From contig OZ024807.1 of the NCBI GenBank assembly GCA_964017045.1, positions 13,834,941-13,898,940 on the forward strand: a stretch of DNA of 64,000 nt. The letters are read 5' to 3'. The translations under genes and the position numbers were made by a program. Source of the stretch: Omphiscola glabra (taxonomy: Eukaryota; Mollusca; Gastropoda; Lymnaeidae). The notes below the pieces were generated by a model. That model worked only from the letters and a program-made list of their open reading frames with translations. It ran no database searches and was not told the DNA's origin. Shown piece after piece: positions 49,195 to 60,303 of this stretch (its first letter is position 1; the number at the start of each line of letters is the position of its first letter).

Positions 49195-49640
49195 CAGATA
49201 AACACAAACTGCCATGATAACTCGACCTGGCGGTGGTGGTAGAGGTGGTGGTGGATGTGGTAGGGTGGTGGTGGGGTGGTGGTGAAGGTGGAGGTGTCAG
49301 TGGAGTGGTAGGGGTGGTGGTGGGCTGGTGGTAAAGCTGGTGGTGAGGTGAAGGTGGTGGTGGTGGTGGGGTGGTGGTGGAGGTAGATGTGGTAGGGTGG
49401 GGGTGGTGGTGGAGGTAGCGCTGGTGTTGGTTGTTACGGGCGTGGTAGAGGTGGAGGTGGTACGAGTGATGGTGGGGTGGTGGTGGGGTGGTGGTGATGG
49501 AGGTGAAGGTGGTGGAGGTGGTAGGCGTGGTGGTGGGGGTGGTGGTTGACGTGGTGGTGGGGTGGTGGTGGTGGTACCTCCGCTCATGTATCAGTACATG
49601 CCGCTTCGCTGTCTGTGCCACTGGTTCATACATGCAGCAC
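49195..49640 (-). repeat. Unit 51, class A exon-like domain (446 bp)
   Basis: GGTAAAGCTGG sub-type lacking the GTCGTCGATGTGGTGGTG block. CATACATGCAGC at the acceptor side. Length is 2 modulo 3. A-type spacer with CCCAAAAAATTCC. Confidence 0.85.
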
Positions 49641-50053
49641 CTATTAGAATGGAAAAAACAACTGATTATATGAATCAATAACTTCAATTGACTGCAATAT
49701 TTAAAAAATCTTTCTCAAATCTGTTGCCAGTTTTTGTTTTAGTTAGTTATCCCAAAAAATTCCAAACAAAATTAAATCATAACTTTCTTTAGAATCGACG
49801 AACAAAACTAAATTTGGTATCAATGAATTACATTTTTTAGATCCCATCGAATCAAGCTAAATCTCAAAGTTATAACTTCATTTTGAAAATTGTACCAATT
49901 ACCTACATGCCTACATACACTACAGTGCTCCCATTTAAATTAATTAACAATGTATGCTATTATTTTAATAAAGTATGACAAACAGTTTGTCTTATAATTA
50001 TACTTAATTTGATTATAACCCAAGATGATCGTTTACAAAAAGAATTGACTTAC

Positions 50054-50539
50054 CAGATAAACACAAACTGCCATGATAACTCGACCTGGCGGTGGTGGTA
50101 GAGGTGGTGGTGGATGTGGTAGGGTGGTGGTCGTTGATGTGGTGGTGGTGAAGGTGTCGGTGGAGTGGTAGGGGTGGTGGTGGGCTGGTGGTGGTGGGCT
50201 GGTGGTGGTGGGGTGGAGGTGGTGGTGGTGGAGGGATGGTGGTGGAGGTAGATGTGGTAGGGTAGCGGTGGGGGTGGTGGTGGAGGTAGCGCTGGCGTTG
50301 GTTGTTACCTGTGTGGTAGAGGTGGAGGTGGTAGGAGTGATGGTGGGGTGGTGGTGAAGGTGGTGGTGGTGGATGTGGTGATGGAGGAAAAGGTGGTGGA
50401 GGTGGTAGGCATGGTGGTGGGGGTGGTAGGCATGGTGGTGGGGGTGGTGGTTGACGTGGTGGTGGGGTGGTGGTACCTCCGCTCATGTATCAGTACATGC
50501 CGCTTCGCAGTCTGTGCCACTGGTTCATCCGTGCAGCAC
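50054..50539 (-). repeat. Unit 52, class B exon-like domain (486 bp)
   Basis: The length matches intact B units only because of offsetting indels: a duplicated GGGCTGGTGGTGGT block and losses at GAAGGTGTCGG and near 50365. The read-through frame stops inside. B-type spacer with private changes (GATATTTATC). Confidence 0.85.
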
Positions 50540-50951
50540 CTATTAGAATGGAAATAACAACTGATTATATGAATCAATAAATTCAATTGACTTCTCTATT
50601 TAAAAAATCTTTCTCAAATCTGTTGCCAGTTTTTGTTTTAGATATTTATCCCAAATAATTTCAAACAAAATTAAATCATAACTTTCTTTAGAATGACGAA
50701 CAAAACTAAATTTGGTATCAATGAATTACATTTTTTAGATCCCATCGAATCAAACTAAATCTCAAAGTTATAACTTCATTTTGAAAATTATACCAATTAC
50801 CTACATGCCTACATACAGTACAGTGCTCACATTTAAATTAATTAACAATGTATGCTATTATTTTAATAAAGTATGACAAACAGTTTGTCTTATAATTATA
50901 CTTAATTTGATTATAACCCAAGATGATTGTTTACAAAAAGAATTGACTTAC

Positions 50952-51358
50952 CAGATAAACACAAACTGCCATGATAACTCGACCAGACAGCTAAGAGAAC
51001 CATCTGGATGTGATGTGGGGTGGTGATGGAGGTATTGTAGGGTGGTAGGGGTGGTGGTGGGCTGGTGGTAAAGATGGTGGTGGTAGGAGTGGTGGTGGGG
51101 TGGAGGTAGATGTGGTAGGGTGGCGGTGGGGATAGATGTGGTAGGGTGGCGGTGGGGGTGGTGGTGGAGGTAGCGCTGGGGGTGGTTGTTACGGGCATGG
51201 TAGAGTTGGAGGTGGTAGGAGTGATGGTGAGGTGGTGGTGGACGTGGTGATGGAGGTGAAGGTGGTGGAGGTGGTAGGCATGGTGGTGGTGGTACCTCCG
51301 CTCATGTATCAGTCCATGCCGCTTCGTTGTCTGTGCAACTGGTTCATCCGTGCTGAAT
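50952..51358 (-). repeat. Unit 53, class C exon-like domain (407 bp)
   Basis: The shortest unit. The middle is rearranged with a duplicated AGATGTGGTAGGGTGGCGGT block at about 51108-51156. The acceptor side reads GTGCTGAAT. The C-like spacer, 402 bp, is the most divergent. Confidence 0.85.
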
Positions 51359-51760
51359 CTATTAGAATGGAAATAACAACTGATTATATGAATCAATAAC
51401 TTCAATTGCTCTATTTAAAATATCTTTCTCAAATCTGTTGCCAGTTTTTGTTTTAGTTAGTTATCACAAATAAATTCCAAACAAAATTAAATCATAACTT
51501 TCTTTAGAATCGAGGAACAAAACTAAATTTGGTATCAATGAATTACATTTTTTAGATCCCATCGAATCAGATTAAATCTCATAGCTATAACTTCATTTTG
51601 AAAATTGAACCAATTTCCTACATACACTACAGTGCTCCCAGTTAAATTTATTAACAATGTATGCTATTATTTTAATAAAGTATGACAAACAGTTTGTCTT
51701 TTACTTATACTTAATTTGATTATAACCCAAGATGATTGTTTACAAAAAGAATTGACTTAC

Positions 51761-52236
51761 CAGATAAACACAAACTGCCATGATAACTCGACCTGGCGGT
51801 GGTGGTAGAGGTGGTGGTGGATGTGGTAGGGTGGTGGTGGGGTGGTGGTCGTCGATGTGGTGGTGGTAAAGGTGGAGGTGTCAGTGGAGTGGTAGGGGTG
51901 GTGGTGGGCTGGTGGTAAAGCTGGTGGTGAGGTGGAGGTGGTGGTGGGGTGGTGGTGGAGGTAGATGTGGTAGGGTGGGGGTGGTGGTGGAGGTAGCGCT
52001 GGTGTTGGTTGTTACGGGCGTGGTAGAGGTGGAGGTGGTACGAGTGATGGTGGGGTGGTGGTGGGGTGGTGGTGGATGTGGTGATGGAGGTGATGGAGGT
52101 GAAGGTGGTGGAGGTGGTAGGCGTGGTGGTGGGGGTGGTGGTTGACGTGGTGGTGGGGTGGTGGTGGTGGTACCTCCGCTCATGTATCAGTACATGCCGC
52201 TTCGCTGTCTGTGCCACTGGTTCATACGTGCAGCAC
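51761..52236 (-). repeat. Unit 54, class A exon-like domain (476 bp)
   Basis: GGTAAAGCTGG sub-type with a 9-bp GATGGAGGT duplication. Length is 2 modulo 3. The spacer begins A-like (ATTCCAAAC) and ends B-like (CAAACTAAATC), so it is a mosaic. Confidence 0.85.
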
Positions 52237-52649
52237 CTATTAGAATGAAAAAAACAACTGATTATATGAATCAATAACTTCAATTGACTGCACTATTTAA
52301 AAAATCTTTCTCAAATCTGTTGCCAGTTTTTGTTTTAGTTAGTTATCCCAAATAATTCCAAACAAAATTAAATCATAACTTTCTTTAGAATCGACGAACA
52401 AAACTAAATTTGGTATCAATGAATTACATTTTTTAGATCCCATCGAATCAAACTAAATCTCAAAGCTATAACTTCATTTTGAAAATTATACAAATTACCT
52501 ACATGCCTACATACAGTACAGTGCTCACATTTAAATTAATTAACAATGTATGCTATTATTTTAATAAAGTATGACAAACAGTTTGTCTTATAATTATACT
52601 TAATTTGATTATAACCCAAGATGATTGTTTACAAAAAGAATTGACTTAC

Positions 52650-53073
52650 CAGATAAACACAAACTGCCATGATAACTCGACCAGACAGCTAAGAGAACCA
52701 TCTGGATGTGATGTGGGGTGGTGATGGAGGTATTGTAGGGTGGTATGGGTGGTGGTGGGCTGGTGGTAAAGATGGTGGTGGTAGGAGTGGTGGTGGGGTG
52801 GAGGTGGTTGTGGTGGTGGGGTGGTGGTGGAGGTAGATGTGGTAGGGTGGCGGTGGGGGTGGTGGTGGAGGTAGCGATGGCGGTGGTTGTTACGGGCATG
52901 GTAGAGTTGGAGGTGGTAGGAGTGATGGTGGGTTGGTGGTGGACGTGGTGATGGAGGTGAAAGTGGTGGAGGTGGTAGGCATGGTGGTGGATGGGTGGTG
53001 ATGGTGGTACTTCCGCTCATGTATCAGTCCATGCCGCTTCGCAGTCTGTGCAACTCGTTCATCCGTGCAGAAT
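52650..53073 (-). repeat. Unit 55, class C exon-like domain (424 bp)
   Basis: First of four consecutive class C units. The acceptor reads TTCTAAAAG instead of TTCTAATAG; AG is kept. C-type spacer. Confidence 0.85.
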
Positions 53074-53478
53074 CTTTTAGAATGGAAATAACAACTGATT
53101 ATATGAATCAATAACTTCAATTGACTGCTCTATTTAAAAAATCTTTCTCAAATCTGTTGCCAGTTTTTGTTTTAGTTAGTTATCCCAAATAATTCCCAAA
53201 CAAATTAAATCATAACTTTCTTTAGAATCGAGGAACAAAACTAAATTTGGTATCAATGAATTACATTTTTTAGATCCCATCGAATCAAATTAAATCTCAT
53301 AGCTATAACTTCATTTTGAAAATTGAACCAATTTCCTACATACACTACAGTGCTCCCATTAAAATTTATTAACAATGTATGCTATTATTTTAATAAAGTA
53401 TGACAAACAGTTTGTCTTTTAATTATACTTAATTTGATTATAACCCAAGATGATTGTTTACAAAAAGAATTGACTTAC

Positions 53479-53899
53479 CAGATAAACACAAACTGCCATG
53501 ATAACTCGACCAGACAGCTAAGAGAACCATCTGGATGTGATGTGGGGTGGTGATGGAGGTATTGTAGGGTGGTAGGGGTGGTGGTGGGCTGGTGGTAAAG
53601 ATGGTGGTGGTAGGAGTGGTGGTGGGGTGGAGGTGGTTGTGGGGTGGTGGTGGAGGTAGATGTGGTAGGGTGGCGGTGGGGGTGGTGGTGGAGGTAGCGA
53701 TGGCGGTGGTTGTTACGGGCGTGGTAGAGTTGGAGGTGGTAGGAGTGATGGTGGGGTGGTGGTGGACGTGGTGATGGAGGTGAAGGTGGTGGAGGTGGTA
53801 GGCATGGTGGTGGATGGGTGGTGGTGGTGGTGGTACCTCCGCTCATGTATCAGTCCATGCCGCTTCGCTGTCTGTGCAACTGGTTCATCCGTGCAGAAT
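53479..53899 (-). repeat. Unit 56, class C exon-like domain (421 bp)
   Basis: Class C with a GTGGTG loss at GGTTGTGGGGTGG and one extra GGT before the acceptor side. C-type spacer. Confidence 0.85.
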
Positions 53900-54304
53900 C
53901 TATTAGAATGGAAATAACAACTGATTATATGAATCAATAACTTCAATTGACTGCTCTATTTAAAAAATCTTTCTTAAATCTGTTGCCAGTTTTTGTTTTA
54001 GTTAGTTATCCCAAATAATTCCCAAAAAAATTAAATCATAACTTTCTTTAGAATCGAGGAACAAAACTAAATTTGGTATCAATGAATTACATTTTTTAGA
54101 TCCCATCGAATCAAATTAAATCTCATAGCTATAACTTCATTTTGAAAATTGAACCAATTTCCTACATACACTACAGTGCTCCCATTTAAATTTATTAACA
54201 ATGTATGCTATTATTTTAATAAAGTATGACAAACAGTTTGTCTTTTAATTATACTTAATTTGATTATAACCCAAGATGATTGTTTACAAAAAGAATTGAC
54301 TTAC

Positions 54305-54722
54305 CAGATAAACACAAACTGCCATGATAACTCGACCAGACAGCTAAGAGAACCATCTGGATGTGATGTGGGGTGGTGATGGAGGTATTGTAGGGTGGTA
54401 GGGGTGGTGGTGGGCTGGTGGTAAAGATGGTGGTGGTAGGAGTGGTGGTGGGGTGGAGGTGGTTGTGGTGGTGGGGTGGTGGTGGAGGTAGATGTGGTAG
54501 GGTGGCGGTGGGGGTGGGGGTAGCGCTGGTGGTGGTTGTTACGGGCGTGGTAGAGTTGGAGGTGGTAGGAGTGATGGTGGAGTGGTGGTGGACGTGGTGA
54601 TGGAGGTGAAGGTGGTGGAGGTGGTAGGCATGGTGGTGGATGGGTGGTGGTGGTGGTACCTCCGCTCATGTATCAGTCCATGCCGCTTCGCTGTCTGTGC
54701 AACTGGTTCATCCGTGCAGAAT
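54305..54722 (-). repeat. Unit 57, class C exon-like domain (418 bp)
   Basis: 418-bp class C form with a private GGTGGAGTGG. C acceptor, C-type spacer with a CCCACCGAATC change. Confidence 0.85.
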
Positions 54723-55127
54723 CTATTAGAATGGAAATAACAACTGATTATATGAATCAATAACTTCAATTGACTGCTCTATTTAAAAAATCTTTCTCAA
54801 ATCTGTTGCCAGTTTCTGTTTTAGTTAGTTATCCCAAATAATTCCCCAAAAAATTAAATCATAACTTTCTTTAGAATCGAGGAACAAAACTAAATTTGGT
54901 ATCAATGAATTACATTTTTTAGATCCCACCGAATCAAATTAAATCTCATAGCTATAACTTCATTTTGAAAATTGAACCAATTTTCTACATACACTACAGT
55001 GCTCCCATTTAAATTTATTAACAATGTATGCTATTATTTTAATAAAGTATGACAAACAGTTTGTCTTATAATTATACTTAATTTGATTATAACCCAAGAT
55101 GATTGTTTACAAAAAGAATTGACTTAC

Positions 55128-55551
55128 CAGATAAACACAAACTGCCATGATAACTCGACCAGACAGCTAAGAGAACCATCTGGATGTGATGTGGGGTGGT
55201 GATGGAGGTATTGTAGGGTGGTAGGGGTGGTGGTGGGCTGGTGGTAAAGATGGTGGTGGTAGGAGTGGTGGTGGGGTGGAGGTGGTTGTGGTGGTGGGGT
55301 GGTGGTGGAGGTAGATGTGGTAGGGTGGCGGTGGGGGTGGTGGTGGAGGTAGCGCTGGCGGTGGTTGTTATGGGCGTGGTAGAGTTGGAGGTGGTAGGAG
55401 TGATGGTGGGGTGGTGGTGGACGTGGTGATGGAGGTGAAGGTGGTGGAGGTGGTAGGCATGGTGGTGGATGGGTGGTGGTGGTGGTACCTCCGCTCATGT
55501 ATCAGTCCATGCCGCTTCGCTGTCTGTGCAACTCGTTCATCCGTGCAGAAT
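55128..55551 (-). repeat. Unit 58, class C exon-like domain (424 bp)
   Basis: Class C; last of the four-unit C run. C acceptor, C-type spacer. Confidence 0.85.
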
Positions 55552-55956
55552 CTATTAGAATGGAAATAACAACTGATTATATGAATCAATAACTTCAATT
55601 GACTGCTCTATTTAAAAAATCTTTCTCAAATCTGTTGCCAGTTTTTGTTTTAGTTAGTTATCCCAAATAACTCCCAAAAAAATTAAATCATAACTTTCTT
55701 TAGAATCGAGGAACAAAACTAAATTTGGTATCAATGAATTACATTTTTTAGATCCCATCGAATCAAATTAAATCTCATAGCTATAACTTCATTTTGAAAA
55801 TTGAACCAATTTCCTACATACACTACAGTGCTCCCATTTAAATTTATTAACAATGTATGCTATTATTTTAATAAAGTATGACAAACAGTTTGTCTTTTAA
55901 TTATACTTAATTTGATTATAACCCAAGATGATTGTTTACAAAAAGAATTGACTTAC

Positions 55957-56420
55957 CAGATAAACACAAACTGCCATGATAACTCGACCTGGCGGTGGTG
56001 GTAGAGGTGGTGGTGGATGTGGTAGGGTGGTGGTGGGGTGGTGGTCGTCGATGTGGTGGTGGTGAAGGTGGAGGTATCGGTGGAGTGGTAGGGGTGGTGG
56101 TGGGCTGGTGGTAAAGGTGGTGGTGAGGTGGAGGTGGTGGTGGTGGTGGGGTGGTGGTGGAGGTAGATGTGGTAGGGTGGGGGTGGTGGTGGAGGTAGCG
56201 CTGGTGTTGGTTGTTACGGGCGTGGTAGAGGTGGAGGTGGTACGAGTGATGGTGGGGTGGTGGTGGGGTGGTGGTGGAAGTGGTAATGGAGGTGAAGGTG
56301 GTGGAGGTGGTAGGCGTGGTGGTGGGGGTGGTGGTTGACGTGGTGGTGGGGTGGTACCTCCGCTCATGTATCAGTACATGCCGCTTCGCTGTCTGTGCCA
56401 CTGGTTCATACGTGCAGCAC
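55957..56420 (-). repeat. Unit 59, class A exon-like domain (464 bp)
   Basis: Like units 28, 33, 36 and 39 but with the longer GGTGGTGGGGTGGTGGTCGTCG block, which puts it out of frame (2 modulo 3). A-type spacer. Confidence 0.85.
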
Positions 56421-56833
56421 CTATTAGAATGGAAAAAACAACTGATTATATGAATCAATAACTTCAATTGACTGCATTATTTAAAAAATCTTTCTCAAAT
56501 CTGTTGCCAGTTTTTGTTTTAGTTAGTTATCCCAAATAATTCCAAACAAAATTAAATCATAACTTTCTTTAGAATCGACGAACAAAACTAAATTTGGTAT
56601 CAATGAATTACATTTTTTAGATCCCATCGAATCAAGCTAAATCTCAAAGTTATAACTTCATTTTGAAAATTGTACCAATTACCTACATGCCTACATACAC
56701 TACAGTGCTCCCATTTAAATTAATTAACAATGTATGCTATTATTTTAATAAAGTATGACAAACAGTTTGTCTTATAATTATACTTAATTTGATTATAACC
56801 CAAGATGATCGTTTACAAAAAGAATTGACTTAC

Positions 56834-57340
56834 CAGATAAACACAAACTGCCATGATAAATCGACCTGGCGGTGGTGGTAGAGGTGGTGGTGGATGTGGT
56901 AGGGTGGTGGTCGTTGATGTGGTGGTGGTAAAGGTGGAGGTGTCGGTGGAGTGGTAGGGGTGGTGGTGGGCTGGTGGTGGTGGGGTGGAGGTGGTGGTGG
57001 TGGAGGGGTGGTGGTGGAGGTAGATGTGGTAGGGTAGCGGTGGGGGTGGTGGTGGAGGTAGCGCTGGCGTTGGTTGTTACCTGTGTGGTAGAGGTGGAGG
57101 TGGTAGGAGTGATGGTGGGGTGGTGGTGAAGGTGGTGGTGGGGTGGTGGTGGATGTGGTGATGGAGGAAAAGGTGGTGGAGGTGGTAGGCATGGTGGTGG
57201 GGGTGGTAGGCATGGTGGTGGGGGTGGTAGGCATGGTGGTGGGGGTGGTGGTTGATGTGGTGGTGGGGTGGTGGTACCTCCGCTCATGTATCAGTACATG
57301 CCGCTTCGCAGTCTGTGCCACTGGTTCATCCGTGCAGCAC
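56834..57340 (-). repeat. Unit 60, class B, open in read-through frame (507 bp)
   Basis: Open from acceptor to donor. Three copies of the 21-bp GTAGGCATGGTGGTGGGGGTG motif instead of two, adding seven codons without a frame change. The B spacer has AATCGTAAC. Confidence 0.85.
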
Positions 57341-57753
57341 CTATTAGAATGGAAATAACAACTGATTATATGAATCAATAACTTCAATTGACTGCTCTAT
57401 TTAAAAAATCTTTCTCAAATATGTTGCCAGTTTTTGTTTTAGTTAGTTATCCCAAATAATTTCAAACAAAATTAAATCGTAACTTTCTTTAGAATCGACG
57501 AACAAAACTAAATTTGGTATCAATGAATTACATTTTTTAGATCCCATCGAATCAAACTTAATCTCAAAGCTATAACTTCATTTTTAAAATTATACCAATT
57601 ACCTACATGCCTACATACAGTACAGTGCTCACATTTAAATTAATTAACAATGTATGTTATTATTTTAATAAAGTATGACAAACAGTTTGTCTTATAATTA
57701 TACTTAATTTGATTATAACCCAAGATGATTGTTTACAAAAAGAATTGACTTAC

Positions 57754-58206
57754 CAGATAAACACAAACTGCCATGATAACTTGACCTGGCGGTGGTGGTA
57801 GAGGTGGTGGTGGATGTGGTAGGGTGGTGGTCGTCGATGTGGTGGTGGTGAAGGTGGAGGTGTCGGTGGAGTGGTAGGGGTGGTGGTGGGCTGGTGGTAA
57901 AGGTGGTGGTGAGGTGGAGGTGGTGGTGGTGGTGGGGTGGTGGTGGAGGTAGATGTGGTAGGGTGGGGGTGGTGGTGGAGGTAGCGCTGGTGTTGGTTGT
58001 TACGGGCGTGGTAGAGGTGGAGGTGGTACGAGTGATGGTGGGGTGGTGGTGGGGTGGTGGTGGATGTGGTGATGGAGGTGAAGGTGGTGGAGGTGGTAGG
58101 CGTGGTGGTGGGGGTGGTGGTTGACGTGGTGGTGGGGTGGTACCTCCGCTCATGTATCAGTACATGCCGCTTCGTTGTCTGTGCCACTGGTTCATACGTG
58201 CAGCAC
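57754..58206 (-). repeat. Unit 61, class A, open in read-through frame (453 bp)
   Basis: Open from acceptor to donor. Joined to unit 60 it would give an open two-exon run of about 320 residues of low-complexity sequence. A-type spacer, 414 bp, one base inserted (TATGCTGATTATT). Confidence 0.85.
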
Positions 58207-58620
58207 CTATTAGAATGGAAAAAACAACTGATTATATGAATCAATAACTTCAATTGACTGCACTATTTAAAAAATCTTTCTCAAATCTGTTGCCAGTTTT
58301 TGTTTTAGTTAGTTATCCCAAATAATTCCAAACAAAATTAAATCATAACTTTCTTTAGAATCGACGAACAAAACTAAATTTGGTATCAATGAATTACATT
58401 TTTTAGATCCAATCGAATCAAGCTAAATCTCAAAGTTATAACTTCATTTTGAAAATTGTACCAATTACCTACATGCCTACATACACTACAGTGCTCCCAT
58501 TTAAATTAATTAACAATGTATGCTGATTATTTTAATAAAGTATGACAAACAGTTTGTCTTATAATTATACTTAATTTGATTATAACCCAAGATGATCGTT
58601 TACAAAAAGAATTGACTTAC

Positions 58621-59068
58621 CAGATAAACACAAACTGCCATGATAACTCGACCTGGCGGTGGTGGTAGAGGTGGTGGTGGATGTGGTAGGGTGGTGGTCG
58701 TTGATGTAGTGGTGGTGAAGGTGGAGGTGTCGGTGGAGTGGTAGGGGTGGTGGTGGGCTGGTGGTGGTGGGGTGGAGGTGGTGGAGGGGTGGTGGTGGAG
58801 GTAGATGTGGTAGGGTAGCGGTGGGGGTGGTGGTGGAGGTAGCGCTGGCGTTGGTTGTTACCGGCGTGGTAGAGGTGGAGGTGGTAGGAGTGATGGTGGG
58901 GTGGTGGTGAAGGTGGTGGTGGATGTGGTGATGGAGGTGAAGGTGGTGGAGGTGGTAGGCATGGTGGTGGGGGTGGTGGTTGACGTGGTGGTGGGGTGGT
59001 GGTACCTCCGCTCATGTATCAGTACATGCCGCTTCGCTGTCTGTGGCACTGGTTCATCCGTGCAGCAC
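58621..59068 (-). repeat. Unit 62, class B exon-like domain (448 bp)
   Basis: TTACCGG sub-type like units 20 and 31, with a 6-bp loss at GGTGGTGGAGGGG. Length is 1 modulo 3. B-type spacer with AGAATGACG. Confidence 0.85.
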
Positions 59069-59480
59069 CTATTAGAATGGAAATAACAACTGATTATATG
59101 AATCAATAACTTCAATTGACTGCTCTATTTATAAAATCTTTCTCAAATCTGTTGCCAGTTTTTGTTTTAGTTAGTTATCCCAAATAATTTCAAACAAAAT
59201 TAAATCATAACTTTCTTTAGAATGACGAACAAAACTAAATTTGGTATCAATGAATTACATTTTTTGGATCCCATCGAATCAAACTAAATCTCAAAGCTAT
59301 AACTTCATTTTGAAAATTATACCAATTACCTACATGCCTACATACAGTACAGTGCTCACATTTAAATTAATTAACAATGTATGCTATTATTTTAATAAAG
59401 TATGACAAACAGTTTGTCTTATAATTATACTTAATTTGATTATAACCCAAGATGATTGTTTACAAAAAGAATTGACTTAC

Positions 59481-59898
59481 CAGATAAACACAAACTGCCA
59501 TGATAACTCGACCAGACAGCTAAGAGAACCATCTGGATGTGATGTGGGGTGGTGATGGAGGTATTGTAGGGTGGTAGGGGTGGTGGTGGGCTGGTGGTAA
59601 AGATGGTGGTGGTAGGAGTGGTGGTGGGGTGCAGGTGGTTGTGGTGGTGGGGTGGTGGTGGAGGTAGATGTGGTAGGGTGGCGGTGGGGGTGGGGGTAGC
59701 GCTGGCGGTGGTTGTTACGGGCGTGGTAGAGTTGGAGGTGGTAGGAGTGATGGTGGGGTGGTGGTGGACGTGGTGATGGAGGTGAAGGTGGTGGAGGTGG
59801 TAGGCATGGTGGTGGATGGGTGGTGGTGGTGGTACCTCCGCTCATGTATCAGTCCATGCCGCTTCGCTGTCTGTGCAACTGGTTCATCCGTGCAGAAT
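59481..59898 (-). repeat. Unit 63, class C exon-like domain (418 bp)
   Basis: 418-bp class C form (GGGGTGCAGG private). C acceptor. C-type spacer with CACTATAGTGC. Confidence 0.85.
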
Positions 59899-60303
59899 CT
59901 ATTAGAATGGAAATAACAACTGATTATATGAATCAATAACTTCAATTGACTGCTCTATTTAAAAAATCTTTCTCAAATCTGTTGCCAGTTTCTGTTTTAG
60001 TTAGTTATCCCAAATAATTGCCAAAAAAATTAAATCATAACTTTCTTTAGAATCGACGAACAAAACTAAATTTGGTATCAATGAATTACATTTTTTAGAT
60101 CCCATCGAATCAAATTAAATCTCATAGATATAACTTCATTTTGAAAATTGAACCAATTTCCTACATACACTATAGTGCTCCCATTTAAATTTATTAACAA
60201 TGTATGCTATTATTTTAATAAAGTATGACAAACAGTTTGTCTTATAATTATACTTAATTTGATTATAACCCAAGATGATTGTTTACAAAAAGAATTGACT
60301 TAC

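Larger units (their letters stand above)
41193..60303. repeat. Higher-order repeat copy 3 (~19.1 kb)
   Basis: Large unit 44 plus 19 ordinary units (45-63). The cassette-to-cassette distance is 19142 bp. It contains a run of four consecutive class C units (55-58) not seen in the other copies. Confidence 0.7.
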
